64,000 nt of DNA, taken from the NCBI GenBank assembly GCA_002964805.2, contig PUDQ02000110.1, forward strand, positions 62,001-126,000, given 5' to 3'. The notes below the pieces were generated by a model. It was given only the letters and a program-made list of their open reading frames with translations, searched no databases and was not told where the DNA came from. Position 1 is the stretch's first letter, and every line of letters starts with the position of its first letter. This DNA comes from Trametes villosa. Its lineage: Eukaryota > Basidiomycota > Agaricomycetes > Polyporales > Polyporaceae. A program made the position numbers and the translations under genes. Shown one piece after another: positions 39,816 through 48,520 of the stretch.

Positions 39816-42155
39816 TTATTGATCAGCGGGGGCCGGAGCGACCACGGGGGGGGCGTCGTCGGCGTCGTCGGCGTCGATGAGTTCGTCGAAGTCTCCGTGG
39901 TTCGTTTCGTGGGTCTCGAGGAGACGGTCGCCCCATGCCAGCTCGTCGTACTTGACTATGAGGGCGAGTTGGGCGGGAGTGGTGACGCTCTCCAGCGATG
40001 ATGGCTCCGAGGGCCAGGGGGTGTCGTCGAGCGGCATGCGCGCCGAGGCGTCGTTACGCTCGGTCCGCGCCCACAGCTGCAGCGCCTCGATGACCGGGGT
40101 CTCGAGAGCCACGCCGTGTGCACAGAACCACGCAGCGAGGTGGATATGCGACGCGTCTTCGGCCGCGTACGGGAACCTCACCGCGGTTTCCTGCGGCTGC
40201 GCGACGTACTCGCCGACACGGACGATCTTCTCGTACCACGAAGGGATCGAGAAGAGTTCGATCACGATGTCGCGGATGCGGTCGTCGTGGGCACGGTGGG
40301 GGTTCTTCGCCGACCGCTTGGGGAGAAGGTGCCAGAGGAGGAAGAAGGCTCGGCAGTCCGCGTGGTGCGGCATGTCGAAGCCCTCCCCCTCTGGCAGTTC
40401 GCCCGAAGAGAGGCGCATGCCCTTGGGCCACACGTCGACAGACGCCGTGCGGAAGAACCGCCACACGGTATCACGGTCGGCGGTGGCTTCGGGGTAGCGC
40501 CCCAATACGCAGCGAGGTGCGTCCTTGGGTCGCGGGGGCGCGTTGACCGACTCCCGCCATCGCGGGGAGTCCTTGTTTTGGCAGGCCATCAAGTACCGGA
40601 TGCCGTCCGGGCGCATCAAAGCCTTGTCGCTGTAACGGTTCACGATCGCTTTGTAAAAGCGGATCGCGTCCTCGTCACACTCGACGACGGCCCACCAACG
40701 CAGGTTATGAGCCTGGACCACCGAGGTGATCGTGGTGTTCGCCCACACACCCACCTCGGCCACGTTGTCGATAGGCACCAGCACGGCCGGGGTGTTTGGG
40801 TCCCGGTACCGAGCCTGCCTCGCGACCTCGCGGCTGTGGGCGATGGACGTCATGTCCGGGGCGAACGAGTCGAGGGGGTCCGGGAGGACCATATTGATCC
40901 CCAGGAACGCCACCCCTTCCTCACCATCCTCGTCGTCGCTCTCGTCGAGCACCTTGTCGATGGCCACGTCCATGGCCAGGGCCTGGCGGGGGCTCAGCCA
41001 GCACTTGTACCACGGCGAGATGGGTTGGTGGCTCGACTCGAGGGCCGAGTCACGCCGCCACTTTTTCGCCGTGATCGCCCGCATTTCCCGCTCGTTGGGC
41101 GTGAGCGATGCCTGCTCCAGCCTCGCGACCTTGAGATCGTCCGCGTTCAACTTGGCGACCTTGGTACGCACGTTAATGCGGGGTCGCGAGGGAGCGGGCT
41201 TGGCGGCAGGAGTGGTGGGGAGTGCGACGGTGGGGTTCGCCGCCGCTACGTCCGCCCCGCCCATGACTACGTCCACGTCGGTCAACGCCGTGGCCGTAGT
41301 AGGGACAGGTGCGGGAGCAGGGTTACCCCAGGTAGTGGTCACACCCCAGGCCATGGCATCGGGGGTGTTTCCCCTCGGCGCAGGTGCCGGCGGTGCAGTA
41401 GTCGCAGGACCAGCCGCGGGTGCGGGCGGCGCGGTCGGGGCAGGCGCAGTGACCGGAAGAGGGCCGGCAGCAGGCGGGGGTGCCTGTCCCCGACCTCTAG
41501 TCGCTCCGGCCCACCCGCCGTCGGACACGAAATGACGGTGGCCACCGTGTCCCGGTCCATTGACCGGGCCCCGGCGGTCCCCCGCTCGTCCTCGAGCATC
41601 GCGCGCGTCCTGGAGCTCCCCCTTGAGTCGCGCGACGTCCTTTTGCGAGGATTCGAGATCCTGCCGCAATTGGTTGCGCTCGTCGCGGAGTGAGGAGACC
41701 TTCCGTTCCAGCGTGGTGATGGATACTTCGCGCTCGCGAAGGCGAGCGCGGAGGTCCGCGTGCTGGACCTTCAGGTCCCCGAACTCTTTGACCGCCGTAA
41801 CCTCCCGGTGGCGAGTGTCCGCCAGCTCACGGTAGGCTTCCGCCACACGCTGCCACGGGTTGTCCTGAGGGGGCCCCGCAGTCATGTTATACGGCCCGGG
41901 CGCCGCGGCGTACTGGGCGTTGGGACCGTAGTTGGGCCCCGCCGTCCCATATGGTCCGGGGGGTCCGTAGTTGGGCCCGAAGCCCCAATTGTCGCCACCC
42001 GGCGGGTTCTGGTTTTGGTACGACGGGTAGTAGTTCCCGCCGCCGCCATTCCCTCCCCCTCCGGGCGCGCCATACGCGTCGTCGTCATCGTGCATGCGCC
42101 GCTTCCCGCGTCCGACGGAGTCGTTCGCGGGGGAGCGGTCGCGGGGCGATGTCAT
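39816..42155 (-). CDS. Third ORF of the chromovirus, ~779 residues, unknown function
   Basis: A long uninterrupted frame downstream of pol on the same strand. I chose the ATG at 42,155 (MTSPRDRSPAND); the frame is open back to 42,638, but that part looks like a CT-rich leader. Residues 1-110 are disordered, with a basic patch (GRGKRRMHDDDD) and Gly/Asn/Tyr/Pro-rich repeats. About 115-185 is a heptad-like coiled coil (LKVQHADLRARLREREVSIT). A Pro/Ala linker follows. The last 450 residues look globular (ISPWYKCWLSPRQALAMDVA, then LRWWAVVECDEDAIRFYKAI, then FPYAAEDASHIHLAAWFCA). There is no transmembrane segment or signal peptide, so it is not an envelope gene. I do not recognise any domain. The intact frame in a young element argues that it is functional. 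Confidence 0.75.
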   Translation of the reverse strand: MTSPRDRSPANDSVGRGKRRMHDDDDAYGAPGGGGNGGGGNYYPSYQNQNPPGGDNWGFGPNYGPPGPYGTAGPNYGPNAQYAAAPGPYNMTAGPPQDNPWQRVAEAYRELADTRHREVTAVKEFGDLKVQHADLRARLREREVSITTLERKVSSLRDERNQLRQDLESSQKDVARLKGELQDARDARGRAGDRRGPVNGPGHGGHRHFVSDGGWAGATRGRGQAPPPAAGPLPVTAPAPTAPPAPAAGPATTAPPAPAPRGNTPDAMAWGVTTTWGNPAPAPVPTTATALTDVDVVMGGADVAAANPTVALPTTPAAKPAPSRPRINVRTKVAKLNADDLKVARLEQASLTPNEREMRAITAKKWRRDSALESSHQPISPWYKCWLSPRQALAMDVAIDKVLDESDDEDGEEGVAFLGINMVLPDPLDSFAPDMTSIAHSREVARQARYRDPNTPAVLVPIDNVAEVGVWANTTITSVVQAHNLRWWAVVECDEDAIRFYKAIVNRYSDKALMRPDGIRYLMACQNKDSPRWRESVNAPPRPKDAPRCVLGRYPEATADRDTVWRFFRTASVDVWPKGMRLSSGELPEGEGFDMPHHADCRAFFLLWHLLPKRSAKNPHRAHDDRIRDIVIELFSIPSWYEKIVRVGEYVAQPQETAVRFPYAAEDASHIHLAAWFCAHGVALETPVIEALQLWARTERNDASARMPLDDTPWPSEPSSLESVTTPAQLALIVKYDELAWGDRLLETHETNHGDFDELIDADDADDAPPVVAPAPADQ

Positions 42156-42594
42156 CGTGGCGAGGTGCAAAGTGGGTGGTGTCGTTGGTGTGTGAGAGAG
42201 TTGGGGCGAGTAAGCGAGGAAGCGAGTAAGCGGCAGCGGGAAGATCCGAGTCGCGAAGGACTGGATGGGGAAGGACGAAGCTTGCGCGTCGGTACCAGGA
42301 CCTCGCACAAGGTTGAAGCTCCGTCCATCCCCGCCGGGTGTTCCCGGATAGCACGTGCCAAACGCCACGCATCGTGGCAGTGCAGCTTCCCACGCCCGGC
42401 GCTTCGGACTTCGCGATCTCATGGCACAACGCTCACCGAGTGCACCGTCAGTCCACACCACCACGACGCTGTCGGGGGGGTGTGGCTGCCCGAACACCGC
42501 CGCGTCCCCGTAGTGAGACTTGCGCCGAGTGCGCCGGGTCTCCCACAGGACCGTTGCCACGACCACGTCGGGGCGCGCGACCGAGGGCGACGCT

Positions 42595-44537
42595 TCAAGT
42601 ACGCGTCGCACGCTGACGCGGCAATGCGCGCCAGTCATCCGCGCCCATGAGTTCGAGGTACTCGTCCAGCGCCTTCAACTCGTCACAGTGCGCCAACGGT
42701 TCCCAAGTGTGCTCACCCGTCGACCACCTCACCAGGAACTCGATGGACTTCCCGGTCCATCGATGCCCAGTGATCTCGTCCACAAGCCATTCCTGGTCTT
42801 CGGGGGCCCCGAAGTCATAGAACTTCTGGGCCTCCCTTCCGGGGAACATGGCATCGTCGTTCGCGTGGTGGGGCCGCAGGAGTGACGCGTGGAAGGTAGG
42901 GTGAACCTTCCTCGCGGCAAGCTCCGGCGGCAGCTCCAGCGTATAGCTGGATGATGCAGCGTTCGCGCGCACGACCTTGTACGGTCCAATGAACTTCGGT
43001 GCGAGCTTACGGGCCCGATTCTTCGGGAGCGTAAGGTTGCGCGTCGAGACGTACACCAGGTCCCCCACCGTATACGGAGCGGTCTCCTCCGCCCGGCGAC
43101 GGTTCGCATGGTGGGTCATGACCACACGCGATTGAAGTATCGCGTCATGGGCCTGCTCCAGGTTCGCACGTGCGCGTTCGGCGAAAGCTTGCACCCCCGC
43201 GAACTTAGACGGCTCGGTGGGCATGCAGAACGTTTTCGGCATGTAACCGTAATTTAGCTCGAACGGTGCAAAGCCCGTACTCGAGCTAACGCTAGAGTTG
43301 ATCGCGAATTCCACCATGGGTACCCGATCCACCCAGTCGCACTGGTGGGGCTCCACCAGGGCGCGGAGGATCTGGGTCACATTTCGGATGGCACGTTCGG
43401 AGGCACCGTCGGTCTGTGGGTGGAACGACGTTGACATCAACAACTTCGTCCCCAACAGCCGATGAACCTCTTTCCAGAAAATCGACGTGAACTTCGAGTC
43501 ACGGTCGGATACGATCGACTCCGGTACACCATGCAACCGTACCACGTCCCGCACATAGTACTCGGCAATCCGAGTAGCCGTGTCGGTGACTTGGCACGGT
43601 ATGAGGTGTACCATGCTGGTAAGACGACATATTACTACCAAGAGGTAGTTGAATCCCTTGGCGTCGGGGAAGGGACCTACGAAGTCCATTCCCATAGACT
43701 GCCAGGGGAACAAGGGTATAGGGAGGCTGTGAAGCAATCCCAAAGGAAGTGCGTTCGAGCTCTTCGTCATCTGGCAGGCGCCGCATGACGCGCAAAACTG
43801 TTCCACGTCCCGGGACATCTTCGGCCACCAGAACCACCGCCTCGCATATTCAGCGGTTTTCTGGGTGCCTAGGTGTCCCAGGGTGCGGTGAGCAAGGTCG
43901 ATTATGAGCTCGCGCATGCTGCGTTTCCCCAGACGGCCATACGGTACGCACAGCACCCGCTTGCCAAAGCGGTTGTTCACGTACAGTAGCCCGTCTTGCA
44001 TATCAAATGTCGGAAACGCTTCTAGCTTGGCCCCCACTTTCGAGAAAGTGGTGTCCTTGTCGTACAGTCGTTTCACTGCGTCGAGGAACCCAGGCTCCCG
44101 TTGGATGTCTTGGTCCAACGGGGGGCCGTTCTGGAGTGCATCCTGTACTCGCGCGGCAACAGCCACTCCTGCGGGAGGGGATGGAACGTGCGCCGTCGAG
44201 AGCACGCCTGCTTCTAATTCGCGGTCCTCGACGACTTCGCGGAGAGCGCGGAGCGCGACTTCCGCCACAGTTTGCTCGATCTCCTCCCGTCGGACATCAG
44301 CAATGTCCTCCAGATCGGGGTCCAGCCTGACGTCCGCATTGACATAGTCATAGGCCGGGCGGAGTTCGTCGGGCGCGTCGTTCTCGAAATATCGAGAGAG
44401 ACAGTCCGCGACTTTGTTCTCCACCCCTGGCACATGCTCGATGTCATAGTCAAATCGGGCCAGGAATTCGTCCCATCGGACTAGTCGACCGGATCGCGTG
44501 TCCCGCTTGACCCGCACCATCTGGTGTAGAAATAATA
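42595..44537 (-). pseudogene. Pol, downstream part: RNase H end, integrase, chromodomain
   Basis: The C-terminal part of the polyprotein. It opens with the RNase H end (WDEFLARFDYDIEHVPG, NKVADCLSRY). The integrase has a zinc-binding HRTLGH and CASCGAC, then catalytic D, D and E in MDFVGPF, SIVSDRDSKF and HPQTDGASERA. A GPY/F-type module follows (APKFIGPYKVV, RKVHPTFHASLL), then a C-terminal chromodomain (DEITGHRWTGKSIEFLVRW, then HTWEPLAHC). The chromodomain, thought to steer integration to marked chromatin, places the element among chromoviruses. The frame matches the upstream part once the 2,159 bp insert plus one TA copy is discounted (2,161 bp). The sequence is otherwise intact. The stop is at 42,595-42,597. 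Confidence 0.93.
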
Positions 44538-45160
44538 CATCAGGAACCGGTAAGTCCTGTGGGACGCCATACAAATATAACCGGCTATAAGCGAACCCCC
44601 CCGGGGCTTCCGGGATCAGTGATGGCTCCTGCCATATAGAGTAGGCAGCCTCCGGGAGGCCTGCTATCTCCCCAGAGATAGCAGATGTGGCTGATCTAGA
44701 GAGATAGCAGCCTTATCTCTCCTGATTAGCCACATCCCTTATCTCCCGGGCCTCCCTCCCTTCCCGGTGGCCCCGGAGCGTGGGCGCTTATTTCCCGTTT
44801 AGGTCGGCAGGAGGGGGGGTGCTCCCCCCTCCATACATAGCTCAGTTCATGGCCGTTTGGGCTGTAAATATACTCATTCTGTTCGCATTTACAGGGCGAA
44901 CACAATGGTGGAACGTTCCTGGCGATTGGGTGATGTACAAGCCCGCTGATATGTAGTACTGATCTACCCTTACAGGACTGGTAAATGGGCGATATCTCGC
45001 CCATTTCCTCGCGCGCCGCCACGGTAAAATTACCCCCGGAATCAGGTCATCAACGCGCATCGGACGAGCCCTCACGCGCGAGAATCCGACCGCGGGGGGC
45101 CGAGCTGTGTAGGTACCTCATGGGGGGAGGTGCCCCAGCTCTACCCCGGGTATCTGTGGA
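44538..45160. repeat. Left terminal inverted repeat of the inserted element
   Basis: The outer 490 bp match the right arm almost perfectly (first differences around 44,574 and in a C-run near 44,595). The inner 130 bp, from CCACGGTAAA onward, match only in blocks such as GAGCCCTCACGCGCG and GAGGTGCCCCAGCT. Several internal short palindromes occur (GCTATCTCCCCAGAGATAGC at 44,667-44,686, and GCGATATCTCGC). Confidence 0.85.
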
Positions 45161-46074
45161 CGGATTAGGGCGCAGAAGGGCTTAAAATACTCATGCCACG
45201 TACGGCAATGCAGGAAACCTGTATTGCGCACACCCAGCGAGGTCTACCCAATTGGAGAGGGCAGACAGTACCTACCTAGTAGTCAGCTCCCTCGCTCGAT
45301 TCAGTGCTCCCCCATACTTCCAGACGGGCGCTGTCTTGTGCAATAGATGTATCCCGTACTGTACTATAGACCCCCCAATTTTCACTCCCATGCGCAACAT
45401 ACTGTGAAAGATATTGAGCTTGCGCTTCCTGACGGTATTCGGCCTCCTGAATATTCTTCTGTGGGCGGATCACGCCCGCGAGAGCGTCATCAGGTCCGCG
45501 TTGAGTATACCTACAAAGCGCAAAAACACGCATGTGAATTGGTGGAGAACTGAGCAAGATATTAGAGTAACACTGTCCCAGAGACAGAAGTGAGACGCGT
45601 CTCACTCTGCTCACAAGCAGTGCCACTCGAGAATTCACTTGAGTGGCTGTCTGTAGACTGTAAAATGCATATCTCTGTCAGTTCTCCACCATTTTCCGCA
45701 AAATCACCTGTGTTCTGCTCGTGTTTGCTGCCGCATTTTAGGTGTGTACTGCTCTCCCTGCCAGGGGTAGGCGATCTGCCCCCAGAATGGGCTACATTCT
45801 TAAACTGATAAGCAATTTCATAGCTTGCGCACAGCGCGATAAGGAAGATGAAGGTACGCCTAAATACATGCATTCCACAGCTCCTAGGATCAAAAGAGAT
45901 CTGGGGAAACGGTAAGAAACTGAGCTTTGTATGTACTATTTACTGTAGGTGTCTCAGAAAGCGTCTCATGAGGCATTCCTGCCTCTTATACGAGACAGAG
46001 GGCTAATTGCTTGGCCTGCCTATCTGCTATGCTATTACAGCTACTGTATAAGCCCTCCCTCACTCAAATCCGTC

Positions 46075-46696
46075 CATAGATGGTTGAGATACAGCTGGGG
46101 CACCTCCCCTCAGGAGGTACCCACACAGCTCAGTCCCCCGTGGTTGGATCCCCGCGCGTGAGGGCTCGTTAGGTGCGCATCAACGCTCCCATTCCGGGGC
46201 TATCTTTACCGTGGCGGCGCGCGAGGAAATGGGCGAGATATCGCCCATTTACCAGTCCTGTAAGGGCAGATCAGTACTACATACCAGCGGGCTTGTACAT
46301 CACCCAATCGCCAGGAACGTTCCACCATTGTGTTCGCCCTGTAAATGCGAACAGAATGAGTATATTTACAGCCCAAACGGCCATGAACTGAGCTATGTAT
46401 GGAGGGGGGAGCACCCCCCCTCCTGCCGACCTAAACGGGAAATAAGCGCCCACGCTCCGGGGCCACCGGGAAGGGAGGGAGGCCCGGGAGATAAGGGATG
46501 TGGCTAATCAGGAGAGATAAGGCTGCTATCTCTCTAGATCAGCCACATCTGCTATCTCTGGGGAGATAGCAGGCCTCCCGGAGGCTGCCTACTCTATATG
46601 GCAGGAGCCATCACTGATCCCGGAAGCCCCGGGGGGGGTTCGCTTATAGCCGGTTATATTTGTATGGCATCCCACAGGACTTACCGGTTCCTGATG
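46075..46696. repeat. Right terminal inverted repeat of the inserted element
   Basis: Reverse complement of the left arm. The outer part carries the same palindromic subterminal blocks (AGAGATAG and TCCGGGAGGC types). The inner part is diverged as described for the left arm. These blocks could be multiple transposase-binding sites. Confidence 0.85.
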
Positions 46697-48517
46697 TATC
46701 AACTCTACAACAGCAGCTGTGACCCGTCTCATTTCGAGCAGGGCCTCGTGGTCGGTAGCGATACGGATACGACGTCCAATGAGGCGGTCCTCCCATTTTA
46801 GGAGCGCTTCGATGATACCCAGAGCCTCCTGTTCGTAGGTAGGGTATGATCGTTGCGCCGACGTGAACTTCTTCGACATAAATCCTGCTGGACGACATGT
46901 CTTCCAGTCCGGCCCCTGGCCGTATACAGCCCCCACCCCATAGACGGACGCGTCAGTAATGACCCAGATGGGGTCAGTACACGCGGTGTCTATGGGTTTC
47001 AGAATGGGTGCCCTACAGGCCATGGCCTTGATCCGGTCGAGACACGTTTGATGAAGGGGCCGCCAGTAAAATGGCTGCCCATTCTTACAAATGCTCTCGA
47101 GCGGGGACGTATATGCCGACAAATCTGGTAGGAAATGCGCGAGGTACTGGACCAGGCCGAGAAAACGGAGGACTTCGTCCTTATTTTTCATTGGAGGCCA
47201 ATCGCGTATCTTCCCCATTTTGTCGGTGTCCGCGTGCAGTCCTCGGTCATCGATGAGATGACCTAGGCAATCCATGCGGGGGGAGTACAGGTCTAGTTTC
47301 GTCCGACTCAGGTAGAGTTTCTGCTCCCTGAGGCGGTCGAAGACTAGCCGAAGGTGCTCCTCATGTTCCGCAATCGAGCGGGAGAACACAAAGATATCAT
47401 CCAGATATACATGGACAAAAACACCGATGTATTCTCGGAATATCCATGTCATCAACCGCTGGAACGTCCCAGGGGCGTTGCAGTCACCTTGTTGCATGAC
47501 GTGCGATACCGCAGTCCCGAATATTGTGGAAAATGCCGTTTTCCATACATCGGCGACTTCGATGCGTATCTGCTCGTATGCGTCCGACATATCAATCTTA
47601 GAGCGGAATTTGGCTCTCGCCACATCCTGCCTAATATTGTCTTGGTCGGGAAACGGGGTGACGTCCTTAAACGTGTTGTCGTTGCGCTGTCGCGCATCGA
47701 TAACCGTACGGAGCTTCCCGTTCTTTTTCAGAACGCATAGGAGCGGTGCCGCCTGGTTGGCAGGCCTCATCTCCCACCAACCGGCGTCCAAGTATCGGTC
47801 CATCTTCGCCTTCAGCTCCCCGCGCAGAGCGTCGGGGCAGCGAGGGTGGTGATAGTTGTACCGATGCTGTTCGTCGATGATAGGGATACGGTGGTTGATC
47901 TCTCTCATCGGGGGCAACTCGAGCGGTATTGGCCCCACAAGGTCTTGGACTTGTTGGAACCACCGTTCCCTCAAGTGGGGAATGACCTCTGGGGGTTTGA
48001 GGTACGTCTTTTCAGGTAATTCCTTCATGTACTGAACGACCTCCTCGTACAGGAGTTCGTTTAGCCCATAAGGGTCTTCATTCCCGTACTTGTCCCGCGG
48101 TACTCCCTTGGACGAATGCAGAGATACCCGATCACGGTCGGTTAGCTCTGGCATGTCCTTGGGGTTGCGCGGGTCCACACTCCACGGGATGGAGTGCTTC
48201 CTTGGTCGTTCACTATCGTCGGGATATTGGAACACTACTTGGTGAGGAGGAAGGGTTTCCTTCTCCTCGATGGCGGGCTCCACGGTGGCGGCGCGGTGTT
48301 CCACCACTGGGGGAATACTGCCCGTACCCTGGCTAGCTGCCGGAGCCTCGTCCCCGCCTGGTCCTCGCGGATCAGACGAGTGGACGTCCTTCTGTTTTCG
48401 GATTTCTTCGACCACGTAGGGGAGGTGACTCGGAAGGATATGATCAGGGCTAACCTGATCAGGTTCCATGTCCGGGTCATCCGCTACTGAGGTACTGCGT
48501 TTCGCGCGTCCATGGAG
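46697..48517 (-). pseudogene. Pol, upstream part: reverse transcriptase and RNase H
   Basis: The segment begins directly after the UGA at 48,518-48,520 with no other stop. It has the RT palm motifs CVLKKNGKLRTVIDARQRN, FRSKIDMSDAYEQI, VMQQGDCNAPGTFQRLM and the catalytic HVYLDDIFVFSR (YLDD variant of YxDD). LGLVQYLAHFLPDLSAYTSPL is the thumb and connection. RNase H starts with WVITDASVYGVGAVYGQG and YPTYEQEALGIIEALLKW. The frame runs into the inserted element at RIATDHEALLEMRR plus about ten residues and then reads foreign sequence to a stop at 46,589. An internal ATG at 48,469 is the first Met after the UGA. Confidence 0.93.
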
Positions 48518-48520
48518 TCA
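48518..48520 (-). promoter_or_regulatory. Candidate UGA readthrough site between Gag-protease and Pol
   Basis: The gag-protease frame ends with AAC TGA CTC. The next 16 sense codons and pol are in the same frame, so a single UGA is the only barrier between the two proteins. The following CTC resembles, but is not identical to, the UGA-CUA context known to promote readthrough. Separate initiation at the pol ATG (48,469) is the alternative. Confidence 0.6.

Larger units (their letters stand above)
44538..46696. mobile_element. 2,159 bp long-TIR element inserted in pol, TA target duplication
   Basis: Both ends read CATCAGGAACCGG inward, each flanked outside by TA (44,536-44,537 and 46,697-46,698). 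The inverted arms are very long. Roughly 490 bp (44,538-45,027 and 46,206-46,696) are almost identical, and a further 130 bp are diverged. The middle (about 45,170-46,070) has no frame longer than about 120 codons and no transposase motif, so the element is non-autonomous. TA duplication fits Tc1/mariner-like or other TA-targeting cut-and-paste systems. Because the ends are partly self-complementary with the TA, the exact boundary could shift by a base or two. Confidence 0.88.

Noticed and set aside
40116..41693. 525-codon plus-strand ORF antisense to the third ORF of the chromovirus
   Set aside because: Low-complexity Arg/Val/Gly text without motifs. The opposite frame is longer and has coherent coiled-coil and globular segments.
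39816..42155. Third ORF as an envelope gene
   Set aside because: It has no signal peptide, fusion-peptide-like segment or transmembrane anchor.
42156..42638. Upstream extension of the third ORF to 42,638
   Set aside because: It is open but reads like a CT-rich leader and overlaps the end of pol. The ATG at 42,155 has a better start context. Extension is not excluded.
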